From Bacteroidota bacterium (GTDB taxonomy: Bacteria > Bacteroidota > Bacteroidia > Chitinophagales > Saprospiraceae): 64,000 nt of DNA. The stretch spans positions 1 to 64,000 of the forward strand of contig PZPC01000009.1 in assembly GCA_003045895.1 (NCBI GenBank). Reading direction: 5' to 3'. The first letter of the stretch is position 1. Each line of letters opens with the position of its first letter. This document shows, one piece after another, positions 1 to 7,070 of the stretch. A program made the position numbers and the translations under genes. The notes under the pieces are model-generated. The model did not search any database. It saw nothing but the letters and a program-made list of their open reading frames with translations, and was not told the DNA's origin.

Positions 1-1257
1 TCCGCTATTAAACGAGGGGATATTCCACTGTGGATCCTGACCATAACACTGTACACAAGTCGTATCGCCAGGCGCCGCGAGCAATGGATTGACGATCGTA
101 ATGACAGGTGGCGTGGTGTCTTCCACCTGGATCACTTGCGTGCAAGTAACGCTGTTGCCAGGGCCATAGGTCGCAGTCCAGGTACGCGTAATCGTAGACT
201 CCTGTGGGCATATGCCAGGTACCACCACATCCATAAAACTTATCGCTGGGGTAAGTGTACAACTCACGGGCGCGGTGGCCATACCGGTACGGGCTGGCAA
301 GGTACTTTCATCACATTCGATGGTGATGTCGGACGGACACGAAATGCTTGGGGGTTCTGCTGCGTTTGTGGTGACCATGATACTATTTGAAATTTTTATA
401 CCGCACCCATTCGTATTCGTGACAAAAAAATCACCAGTTGTCGTCACGATAATCGATTCTGATACTTCTCCGGTATTCCAGATGCCATCCATATTACCGG
501 AGAGTGTAACGCTTCCACCGGCACAAAATGTCGTTGGGCCATTCGCGGTAATGGTGGAAGCTATGGGCAATCCGTTCGTGATGATGTTATTGTGTAAGTC
601 GATAGCGCCCGCACAAGTAAGGGCTCTACCCTGAAGTGCGGCTGCTTCCAGCACGTGAATGGCGCCACTTGCCAGAATGGTACCCTGAAAGACTGATCCT
701 TCGGCTAAGGTAACTGCGCCATTTATTTGCCAATAGACGTTGCAATAAGAGGCACCATTGATCAGCACTACTGAGGAGCCAACGGTAGTTGCAAAAGCGC
801 CATCTATCTGGAAAATGAATATCGCCTCTGGATCGCCTTCTGCATTTAGAATGAGGCTGCCGTTTAAAGTGGAAGCGGATCCAAGCGTGTACACGTCGGG
901 GGTAAGTATTTGACCGCTTCCCAGGGTGATCCCTATCGTTGTACCACCCAGAATCCCGTCCAAATACCCGTAGGCAGTGCACACCTCAGGAGCGACTGCT
1001 GCCGAAGTTCCATCTGCATCGTGGATACTTCCTATTACGACTCCAGGAGGAAAGCCGATGACGCCACCAACAGCTGAACCCACGTCACCGGTGACGGCTG
1101 TTGCGCCATCGTTGGTAAGTGCGCCAACTGTGGTAAATACGGCAAAACTTTCTGCTGAACCCAAAAAAGGAGGAGGAGGTTGTACCTGTGCGAAATTTAT
1201 TTTAGGAATTAAACATAGGACTATTACGGTAAAGAGAATAAAATTTGAAATCTTCAT
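1..1257 (-). CDS. Secreted ice-binding-like (DUF3494) protein, 3' end outside window
   Basis: The frame is open from an ATG at 1255-1257 to the left edge, giving 419 codons without a stop, so this is the N-terminal part of a longer protein. Residues 1-23 form a signal peptide ending in NFA before Gln. Residues about 30-225 match the ice-binding-like DUF3494 beta-solenoid, with GSAESFAVFTTVGALTNDG, a VTGDVGS turn, an IFQIDGAF-like strand and a late GRALTCAGAIDL. A PKD/Ig-like stretch with CAGGSVTLSG follows, then a HYR-like module (ISCPSDITIECDES). In Bacteroidota this architecture usually continues with more HYR/Ig repeats and a T9SS sorting domain, which would lie to the left. DUF3494 proteins bind ice or act as adhesins; which applies here is not decided by the sequence. 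No other reading frame in this stretch gives a plausible protein. Confidence 0.85.
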   Translation of the reverse strand, partial: MKISNFILFTVIVLCLIPKINFAQVQPPPPFLGSAESFAVFTTVGALTNDGATAVTGDVGSAVGGVIGFPPGVVIGSIHDADGTSAAVAPEVCTAYGYLDGILGGTTIGITLGSGQILTPDVYTLGSASTLNGSLILNAEGDPEAIFIFQIDGAFATTVGSSVVLINGASYCNVYWQINGAVTLAEGSVFQGTILASGAIHVLEAAALQGRALTCAGAIDLHNNIITNGLPIASTITANGPTTFCAGGSVTLSGNMDGIWNTGEVSESIIVTTTGDFFVTNTNGCGIKISNSIMVTTNAAEPPSISCPSDITIECDESTLPARTGMATAPVSCTLTPAISFMDVVVPGICPQESTITRTWTATYGPGNSVTCTQVIQVEDTTPPVITIVNPLLAAPGDTTCVQCYGQDPQWNIPSFNSG

Positions 1258-1371
1258 GTAACCTTGAGTTTAAAAGAGGGGGTATAATTAATCTCCTAAT
1301 ATTCATTAATTTATACATATATATCGTTGTACAATTATTAAAAAAAGTTATATAATTCACTGTTTTACTTT

Positions 1372-1512
1372 ATTTACCTGTCAGTAGGGCCGGCTGCCGC
1401 CCGAGTCCGAAGCGCAGTTCGATGACTATGCGGTGGCGCATTGATCGGCAGGCCTGGAGGAGTTGTCGCAGCTCGTTGGTGGGGCAGGTAGCCCAGGCGT
1501 TAGCGACCATCT
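1372..1512 (-). other. GC-rich fragment, possible gene remnant
   Basis: About 140 bp of markedly higher GC sits between an AT-rich leader region (1258-1371) and the small AT-rich gene at 1534. On the minus strand it reads as an open segment with MVANAWATCPTNELRQLLQA followed by RHRIVIELRFGLGRQPALL and a stop. It has no plausible start of its own. It could be the C-terminal end of a protein left by a deletion or by a departed mobile element, but I do not recognise the family. The 1258-1371 part looks like promoter or leader DNA for the DUF3494 gene. Confidence 0.2.
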
Positions 1513-1533
1513 GAACCAAAAAACGACATAAAC

Positions 1534-1818
1534 GTGATAAACGAACCCTACATCCAAACGCTGCACCCCATCGCAGGTAAAACAAACAAGAAAATACTGC
1601 GGCACAAATACGAAGTAATAAAAGAAAACATAGTAGCCATTTTAACCCATTCAGCACCTACGCACACCGAGCTCATGGAAGCTTTGTACAATAACGTGAA
1701 AGACAGCTTTGAGGGAGGGGTTCAGTGGTACGGCGAAACCGTAAAACTTGACCTGGAAGCAAGGGGAATCATTGAGCGAATTCAGGGTAAACCCGAAAAG
1801 TATCGACTAAAAAAGTAG
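1534..1818 (+). CDS. Small conserved protein, DUF6958-like
   Basis: A 94-aa basic, soluble protein with no signal peptide or membrane segment. It has the pattern I associate with the DUF6958-type family: an N-terminal QTLHP..GKTNKKI, a central THTELMEAL and a C-terminal GVQWYGETVKLDLEARGIIER ending in KPEKYRL. The tail resembles a small winged-helix fold, but no function is known to me. The start is a GTG at 1534 (there is no in-frame ATG upstream), and the DNA just before it is the unrelated GC-rich fragment, so the 5' region may be rearranged. The length agrees with full-length homologues as I remember them. Coding is convincing; the family label is from memory. Confidence 0.7.
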   Translation: MINEPYIQTLHPIAGKTNKKILRHKYEVIKENIVAILTHSAPTHTELMEALYNNVKDSFEGGVQWYGETVKLDLEARGIIERIQGKPEKYRLKK

Positions 1819-1862
1819 GGAGCTGTTAGCGATGTATTTGTATCCTATACCACCGCTGCCGT

Positions 1863-2606
1863 TTACCGGGCATCTTGCCGCGCAAACACCTTGCGCAGGA
1901 GCTCACTCGTCCGCAAGGCCGGGTTTTCGCGAATGTTGCGTTCCTTCACTTCCACGAGGCCAAAGAGTCCTTGCAGTGCCTTTTGGGTCACGTGTTGGTC
2001 CAGTTCGGGATTGGTTTGCTTGGTCAGCGGGATGCGGTTGTAGGCGGTCACGGCTGTACGCCAATATTCGCGGGCGTTCACCTCATCGAGGCTCGCCTGG
2101 ATAATCGGCAGGAAGGCGGCGGTGAGCGACTGGGTGGTGGTGCGCTCCAGGAAGCGGGTGGCTGCATCGGGGTCGCCCAGGAGCAGGCTCATGGCGTCCT
2201 TGAAGGTGAGTTGGCGGATGGCGTCGACGAAAATAGGCTTGGCTTTGGCCACGGCCAGTTCGGCGGCGCGATTCATCTTTTCTTCCAGTTGCTGCTCGAG
2301 GTCGCCGAAGCCGGGTATGCCTTTCAGGCGGCTGACCACCTGCTGGGCTTCTTCGGGTACCAGGATTTTATAACTGCTCCCGAGGTAGCCATTTTCTGCC
2401 GACAGGAAGCTTACGGCTTCTCCTACCCCGGCGTCCAGGGCTTCTTTGAGGCCGGTACCTACTTCTTCCTGCGACAGTGGGGTGTCGCCCTTCACCACGG
2501 CTTCGGCTCTATTCTTCAGTTGGCCCAGTGCGCCTTTGATCTGCGAGAAGGCAGGCAGCGACAGTACGGCGAACACCAGCAGGATACTTGTTTTCTTCCA
2601 ATTCAT
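1863..2606 (-). CDS. DUF4197 family exported protein
   Basis: A 247-aa protein starting at the ATG at 2604-2606 (MNWKKTS), chosen because it opens directly into a signal peptide ending PAFSQ; an upstream ATG at 2654 would add 16 residues in front of that signal. The mature part is helical and carries the DUF4197 hallmarks: GLKEALDAGVGEAVSFLSAENGY near residues 53-75, then IPGFGDLEQQLEEKMNRAAE, TFKDAMSLLLGDPDAATRFL and LDQHVTQKALQGLFGLV. The family is widespread in Bacteroidota and Proteobacteria and is periplasmic, with no established activity. It is convergent with the gene at 1534 and appears to be transcribed alone. Confidence 0.88.
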   Translation of the reverse strand: MNWKKTSILLVFAVLSLPAFSQIKGALGQLKNRAEAVVKGDTPLSQEEVGTGLKEALDAGVGEAVSFLSAENGYLGSSYKILVPEEAQQVVSRLKGIPGFGDLEQQLEEKMNRAAELAVAKAKPIFVDAIRQLTFKDAMSLLLGDPDAATRFLERTTTQSLTAAFLPIIQASLDEVNAREYWRTAVTAYNRIPLTKQTNPELDQHVTQKALQGLFGLVEVKERNIRENPALRTSELLRKVFARQDAR

Positions 2607-2840
2607 TATTCTGTTTTTTTGTGGGTTGGTAATATACCCATTAAATAACACCACAATAAGCGAATCGGCTATGGTAGGATCGGTGGTTTAATAAATATTT
2701 AACGTGGGGTGGGCTGTCAGCCCAAAGGCCACCGCATGGTAAAGGGGCTGTCCGAATCAGCAAAATTCACCGAACATTCGCCTCCGCAATAAAGCGTCTA
2801 AAGTGGAGCGGGTGGATTAGATAGGTGGTTGGGGTATATA

Positions 2841-3002
2841 AGACTTGTTCTGCTGGGATTATATCGAGGGCAAATCGCGCCTTTCCTTCCCACACTGTGC
2901 CTTTTTTGCGCAACTTAGCTATGGCTAAGCTCCACAAAAAAGCCTTCGCGTGGTCGAAAATGCATCAATTTTCCCACCAATCTAACCCAGCAGAACAAGT
3001 CT
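2841..3002. repeat. Fold-back (nested palindrome) element
   Basis: The intergenic stretch 2607-3165 contains no convincing gene, but its middle is a nested inverted repeat. The outer arms are AGACTTGTTCTGCTGGG (2841-2857) and its exact reverse complement (2986-3002). Inside lie CTTTTTTG (2901-2908) with CAAAAAAG (2935-2942), and at the centre CTTAGC (2914-2919) with GCTAAG (2924-2929). The whole 162 bp can therefore fold on itself as one long interrupted stem. This resembles a MITE-like or REP-like non-autonomous element, or a structured RNA. No clear target-site duplication is visible. Positions 2607-2840 show nothing else. Confidence 0.6.
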
Positions 3003-3057
3003 ATAGAAGAAATCGGAGCAGAGAAAGCCCTTTGACAAGCTTAGGCTAATAGACGAG

Positions 3058-3145
3058 TTGCCTTTAGTTTATTACAAAAAAACATAAAAATTGCCTTTAT
3101 TCTGTTACAAAAAATAATTATATTTACCCTTATTTTGTTACAAGA
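3058..3145 (+). promoter_or_regulatory. Three 33-bp-spaced direct repeats (iterons) before the ATPase gene
   Basis: Three copies of a roughly 22-bp motif begin at 3058, 3091 and 3124, so the period is exactly 33 bp. The shared core is TTgCCTTTAnTnTgTTACAA; copy 3 starts TTACCCTT. The last copy ends about 20 bp before the ATG at 3166, so the array occupies the place where promoter and operator should be. Three helical turns between copies would put bound proteins on one face of the DNA. An autoregulatory operator for the downstream ATPase is the simplest reading; function is inferred. Confidence 0.6.
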
Positions 3146-3165
3146 CAAAAAAGATAAGTTTTTAA

Positions 3166-4527
3166 ATGAACTTTAAAAGGCATATTATCAGTCAGTTAGA
3201 TTCGTGGAGAGCCAACCCGGACCGAAAGCCCTTGTTGTTAAGAGGGGCTCGACAGGTAGGTAAAACGACCTTGGTGAATGACTTTGCTAAAAACTACACT
3301 CATTATATTGTCCTTAATCTAGAGCGCCCCGCTCATTTACGCTATTTCATAGATTTTGCTGATGCTAAAACCATTGTAGAGGCACTATTTGCTGCACATA
3401 GTATTCCATCCAATCAAAGAAAACATACTTTGCTGTTTATTGATGAAATACAGGAATCACCAAAAGCTATTGCGTTATTAAGGTATTTTTATGAAGATGT
3501 ACCTGAATTACATGTCATTGCTGCGGGCTCATTGTTAGAGCATGTAATGCGCAAGGTGAAAAGCTTTCCGGTAGGCCGGGTAACCTACCTTTATGTTCAC
3601 CCTTTAAATTTTCTAGAATATCTTGAAGCAAAAGAACATATTGGAGCATTAGCTGGAATCCATAAATTACCAATACCGAATTATGCCCATCCGTTATTAA
3701 AAAAATTATTTCATGAGTATGCCATTATTGGAGGTATGCCCGAAGTGGTGAAAAGCTATCTAACTACTGAAAGCCTTTCTGACTTAGCAGGAATTTATGA
3801 AGGAATTTGGGCTGCTTACAAAGACGATGTAGAAAAATATGCCCACAATGCCACAGATGCTCGGGTAATAAGGCATGTTATGGATACAGCACATTTGTAT
3901 GTAGATCAACGTGTCAAATTTCAAAATTTTGGTAATTCCAATTACAAATCTCGCGAGGTTGGAGAAGCAATGCGAAACCTAAATGATGCACGTATTATTC
4001 AATTAATTTATCCAGCAACAGAAACAACACCACCCATTCGTCCGGATTTAAAAAAATCGCCTCGATTACAATTTTTAGATACTGGTCTGGTAAATCATGA
4101 ATTAAATATACAAGCAGATATGCTGACTTTAGAAGATCTAAATTCGGCATACAAAGGAGCTATTATTCCTCATTTGATTACGCAAGAACTGATCTCACTA
4201 AATACCTTGCAATACAAACAACCTAATTTTTGGGTGCGAGAAAAAGCCCAATCTTCAGCAGAGGTGGATATCATAGTACAGTACAAGGATAAAATTCTTC
4301 CTGTCGAGATAAAATCAGGTAAAGAAGGAAAGCTCAAATCGCTTCATCAATTTATAGAACAAGCAGTACATCCTTATGCAATACGGCTGTATGCCGGGGC
4401 ATTTAAAATAGAACAACATCAAACACCCACTCAAAAGAAGCCTTATTTATTAATGAATTTGCCCTATTATTTAGGAACCAGGCTTCCTGAATATATAGCG
4501 TATTTTGTCAACAACCATCAACTATAG
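3166..4527 (+). CDS. AAA ATPase with DUF4143 (nuclease-like) C-terminus
   Basis: A 453-aa cytoplasmic protein of the large archaeo-bacterial AAA_14/DUF4143 family. Walker A is GARQVGKTT (residues 27-35) and Walker B is LLFIDEIQES with D92/E93. Residues about 190-330 are the helical linker. The C-terminal DUF4143 part carries a PD-(D/E)xK-like signature, AEVDIIVQYKDKILPVEIKSG, the arrangement seen in restriction-type nuclease folds. These ATPases are strain-variable and are often transferred or decayed; some have been proposed to act in toxin-antitoxin-like or defence modules, but their role is not settled. The gene is AT-rich compared with the later housekeeping genes and stands alone behind the three-iteron array, which suggests self-regulation. 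Confidence 0.9.
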   Translation: MNFKRHIISQLDSWRANPDRKPLLLRGARQVGKTTLVNDFAKNYTHYIVLNLERPAHLRYFIDFADAKTIVEALFAAHSIPSNQRKHTLLFIDEIQESPKAIALLRYFYEDVPELHVIAAGSLLEHVMRKVKSFPVGRVTYLYVHPLNFLEYLEAKEHIGALAGIHKLPIPNYAHPLLKKLFHEYAIIGGMPEVVKSYLTTESLSDLAGIYEGIWAAYKDDVEKYAHNATDARVIRHVMDTAHLYVDQRVKFQNFGNSNYKSREVGEAMRNLNDARIIQLIYPATETTPPIRPDLKKSPRLQFLDTGLVNHELNIQADMLTLEDLNSAYKGAIIPHLITQELISLNTLQYKQPNFWVREKAQSSAEVDIIVQYKDKILPVEIKSGKEGKLKSLHQFIEQAVHPYAIRLYAGAFKIEQHQTPTQKKPYLLMNLPYYLGTRLPEYIAYFVNNHQL

Positions 4528-4552
4528 TTCGGTTAGATTCCACCCAAAGGCC

Positions 4553-4690
4553 TCACTCCAACCTCTTCACCCACGCCACCCGCCGGTTTTTAGCTTTGCC
4601 AGCGTCCGACTGGTTGGTCGCTACGGGAGCGAATGGCCCCACGCCATAGCCCGTTAGTTGAGCGGTATCGTGTCGCGGATGCAATCCGCG
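4553..4690 (-). pseudogene. Remnant of an OmpA-like C-terminal domain
   Basis: On the minus strand an open segment ends at a TGA (4553-4555) and reads AQLTGYGVGPFAPVATN, then SDAGKAKNRRVAWVKRLE. This is the last part of the OmpA/MotB peptidoglycan-binding domain, where GYG...N..xxGRxxNRRV is diagnostic. Upstream of it the frame runs into a palindrome (4671-4693) and loses the match, and there is no start codon or earlier OmpA sequence. It is therefore the 3' stub of a lost outer-membrane protein gene. It marks a deletion endpoint between the ATPase and RNA ligase genes. Confidence 0.6.
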
Positions 4691-4693
4691 ACA
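4671..4693. repeat. Perfect 10-bp-arm palindrome
   Basis: TGTCGCGGAT (4671-4680) and ATCCGCGACA (4684-4693) are exact reverse complements around a 3-nt GCA loop. There is no T-run, so it is not a standard terminator. It abuts the OmpA remnant exactly where homology is lost, as expected of a REP-like element at a rearrangement junction. The rest of the gap, 4694-4882, shows no gene or motif that I can support. Confidence 0.6.
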
Positions 4694-4882
4694 ATCCTAG
4701 GTTCTAATAACGTGGGCAGGGGATGGGTTAGTTGAAATGACGGAACGAGAGCGTTCGTAACAATTACCTGGTAAAGGAAATAAAGTAACCTGAATATTTA
4801 AAACTCTGCAGAATCATGTAAGAATGCCTACGCCATCAGCGGGCGGAGGGTATTGGTGCAGTATTAAAAATGTCAGAGAAGG

Positions 4883-5890
4883 TTAAAAATCAGAACGATA
4901 AGGCTTAGAGAAAGTGGGTTGAATAATCCGCCAAATATTGCTTGAATAATCTTTGCCATCCAGCATCAGAAACAGAACAGAGGGATATTTTTGATTTTTA
5001 AAATATAAAGCAGCCTCTTTTCGAGATTCAAAAGCTTTGAAAGCGTTTTTGCATTCGTTTTCAATTTCTAAATATTTATTTTCAAGTTCTATTTTTGTGG
5101 CTTTAACCCAGTCGTAAAATTCATCAGGTACGCGCTCCAGCAACTCCTCAAATGGCGTTCCAGTACTTAAGTTCTCCCAAACGGATAAATTTGAAAATTG
5201 CGTCATAATACGATGAAGCCTAACATAGTCTTCAAATTTTACTTTAACTCTAAAGCCATTTTGAAACCTTAATACATAGCCCTCGTTGTTGGGTATGTTT
5301 CGTTGTTTTAATTCTTTTAAATCACTTACCCCGTCATATCTTTTTACAATCGGGAAGCCTATGTTTTCAAGTGGTAAATCCTGCCCTGTTTTATTGTCAA
5401 TTAAAGCCAACAAGAATAAACCTTGAATATCGCCATAATCTACAACGATTTTGTTTTCGGGATAGATGATTTCAAACAGGTAGGTTACGTCTTTTTGAAT
5501 TTTTGGAATACAATCAGCGTATATTGAATGAAGCCAATCGGTTGCTTTTAGTGCTTGTTCAGACGCAAAAGAACCACGAGTAGCAATAAATGGCTTGTCG
5601 TTAAGCCAATATAAAATACCCAAAGAACCGTCCATTTTTTCAAAAACCTCGAAAGGCAGATTCGGTATTTCCGCTGTTTGATGTTCTTCGATATTGAAAA
5701 ATTTAGGAAATGGACTTGCCATAACTTGCCCATTTTTATCTAAAATTAGGCCACGACAAGATAGCGTTATTGCGTTCCAGGCCTTTTCGTATTGCGTTTT
5801 GGCAGTATAGTTAAACAGCCATAAATCAGCTGTGGGGTGTTTGGTAGACATTAAATAACCTTGCTCAATTAAATCCAAGTACATATCCAT
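4883..5890 (-). CDS. RNA ligase, T4 Rnl1-like
   Basis: A 335-aa protein of the nucleotidyltransferase RNA ligase family. With the start at ATG 5888-5890 (MDMYLDL), the motifs are RGLIL at 46-50, motif I EKMDGSLG with the AMP-accepting Lys85, motif IIIa around E140 in LFEIIYPENK, motif IV EGYVLRF with E203, and motif V VKVKFEDYVR at 215-224. The family seals 5'-phosphate and 3'-hydroxyl RNA ends, typically repairing tRNAs nicked by anticodon nucleases. A longer reading to 5962 adds only a Cys/Phe-rich stretch and was rejected. The gene is AT-rich and stands alone: no polynucleotide kinase or nuclease gene is adjacent. It is probably an acquired repair gene. Confidence 0.88.
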   Translation of the reverse strand: MDMYLDLIEQGYLMSTKHPTADLWLFNYTAKTQYEKAWNAITLSCRGLILDKNGQVMASPFPKFFNIEEHQTAEIPNLPFEVFEKMDGSLGILYWLNDKPFIATRGSFASEQALKATDWLHSIYADCIPKIQKDVTYLFEIIYPENKIVVDYGDIQGLFLLALIDNKTGQDLPLENIGFPIVKRYDGVSDLKELKQRNIPNNEGYVLRFQNGFRVKVKFEDYVRLHRIMTQFSNLSVWENLSTGTPFEELLERVPDEFYDWVKATKIELENKYLEIENECKNAFKAFESRKEAALYFKNQKYPSVLFLMLDGKDYSSNIWRIIQPTFSKPYRSDF

Positions 5891-6256
5891 GCAGGTGTAA
5901 TTTTGACAAAAATAAAAAGAAAAAAGAGAAATGTCACAGCACAAAGTCGCTATGCAAACCACCGCCTAAAACCCCATTCGCGAAGGCACTAAAATCACGA
6001 GTGATAATATTGATGATTTGCGGAAAGATTGGGAAATCGAGTTAAAGGATTAAAGACAGAGACGACGACCTACATGTGGTGGGTAGACCGGCTCTAAACG
6101 TCACGCAACCATCAGCAGACAACATCGCCGCTCAGCCTTTGTAAATGAAAAATAAAGAGATCGTTCACAATGGAGCAGGCGAGAACTATAAATACCCACT
6201 AGCGCTTAAGCTGCTTTTTCCCTAACTTCACCCCCCGAAAAAAAACCGAGAAAAAA
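5891..6256 (+). other. Intergenic stretch with a short coding remnant
   Basis: No complete gene is visible. On the plus strand 5982-6053 is open and reads REGTKITSDNIDDLRKDWE, then IELKD and a stop. That looks like a genuine protein C-terminus rather than random sequence, but it has no start or upstream domain, so it would be a gene tail left after a deletion. The remainder up to the small gene at 6257 shows no repeat or RNA signature. Confidence 0.25.
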
Positions 6257-6406
6257 ATGACAGCGCTGGCCACCGTAAAAGCCTACTACACACATTTTAA
6301 CGACAAAAACTGGCAGGGTATGCTGGATTTGTTGCATCCGGCCGTCAGGCACGAAGTGACCACCTATTACAATTTGCTATTGTGGCTGAAAATGGTGGGC
6401 GCCTAA
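6257..6406 (+). pseudogene. SnoaL/ketosteroid-isomerase-like gene with internal in-frame deletion
   Basis: A 49-codon reading frame runs from ATG 6257 to TAA 6404-6406. Its first part, AYYTHFNDKNWQGMLDLL followed by HPAVRHEV, is the N-terminal helix of SnoaL-like NTF2-fold proteins. Its last part, VTTYYNLLLWLKMV, matches the end of the same kind of protein (VTxYYNLxxWLxxV). The roughly 80-100 residues of beta-sheet core that should separate them are missing, so the gene seems to have suffered an in-frame internal deletion. The stop lies one base before the start of the acetyltransferase gene, the tight spacing of an operon; the two genes are neighbours in other Bacteroidota, as I recall. Confidence 0.6.
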
Positions 6407-6407
6407 T

Positions 6408-6995
6408 ATGGAATTTAAAACGTATATCGGAAAGGAAATTGCGGCTGTGCTGACGCCTTTGGGCGAATTGCGCATCGCCGTTTTTCGGGATTATCCCTAT
6501 TTGTACGAAGGTTCATTGGCCTACGAAAAAGACTATTTGCAAACCTACGTATCGGCTCCGGAATCTTTTGTGTTTAGCGTTTGGGACAAAGGCCAAATGG
6601 TGGGCGCCACCACCTGCATTCCCCTAAAAGACGAAACCGGGGAGGTGCGCAAACCTTTTGAAGAGGCGGGCATAGACGTGGCCACCGTTTTCTATTTCGG
6701 CGAAAGTATCTTGCTGCACGAATACCGCGGACGAGGCCTGGGGAAACGGTTTTTCGAAGCACGCGAAAAACATGCGGCCAGTTTGGGGCCCTACCGCAAA
6801 CTGTATTTTTGCAGCGTGGAGCGACCTGGTAATCATCCGCTAAAGCCCGAAACATACCAACCTTTGGATACTTTCTGGCAAAGCCAAGGCTACCGGCCTT
6901 CGCCTCTGTATTCCTTTTTCGAGTGGCAAGACATCGATGAAACCACCCCCAGCGCTAAAAAGATGAACTATTGGTGCAAAAAAATGGACAAGTGA
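6408..6995 (+). CDS. GNAT-family N-acetyltransferase
   Basis: A 195-aa cytoplasmic protein. The acetyl-CoA binding motif A is visible as ILLHEYRGRGLGKRFFEARE, with the R/Q-x-x-G-x-G loop at 107-112, preceded by the beta-4 strand VFYFGES. The C-terminal half, LYFCSVERPGNHPLKPETY and then FWQSQGYRPSP, supports a substrate loop of a GNAT subfamily that I recognise only by appearance. The start at ATG 6408 follows the stop of the decayed SnoaL-like gene by one base, implying co-transcription or translational coupling. The substrate is unknown. If the upstream partner is dead, this gene may be expressed without its usual companion. Confidence 0.85.
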   Translation: MEFKTYIGKEIAAVLTPLGELRIAVFRDYPYLYEGSLAYEKDYLQTYVSAPESFVFSVWDKGQMVGATTCIPLKDETGEVRKPFEEAGIDVATVFYFGESILLHEYRGRGLGKRFFEAREKHAASLGPYRKLYFCSVERPGNHPLKPETYQPLDTFWQSQGYRPSPLYSFFEWQDIDETTPSAKKMNYWCKKMDK

Positions 6996-7070
6996 ATACC
7001 GCCGCAAAATTATTGCATGGGACGACTTGCCGTAATGGATAAGACCACACAAACAACGAAAAGACAGCTG

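Noticed and set aside
2825-3049. 74-aa plus-strand open frame
   Set aside because: It lies entirely over the nested fold-back element, has no domain likeness and its codons are dictated by the palindrome.
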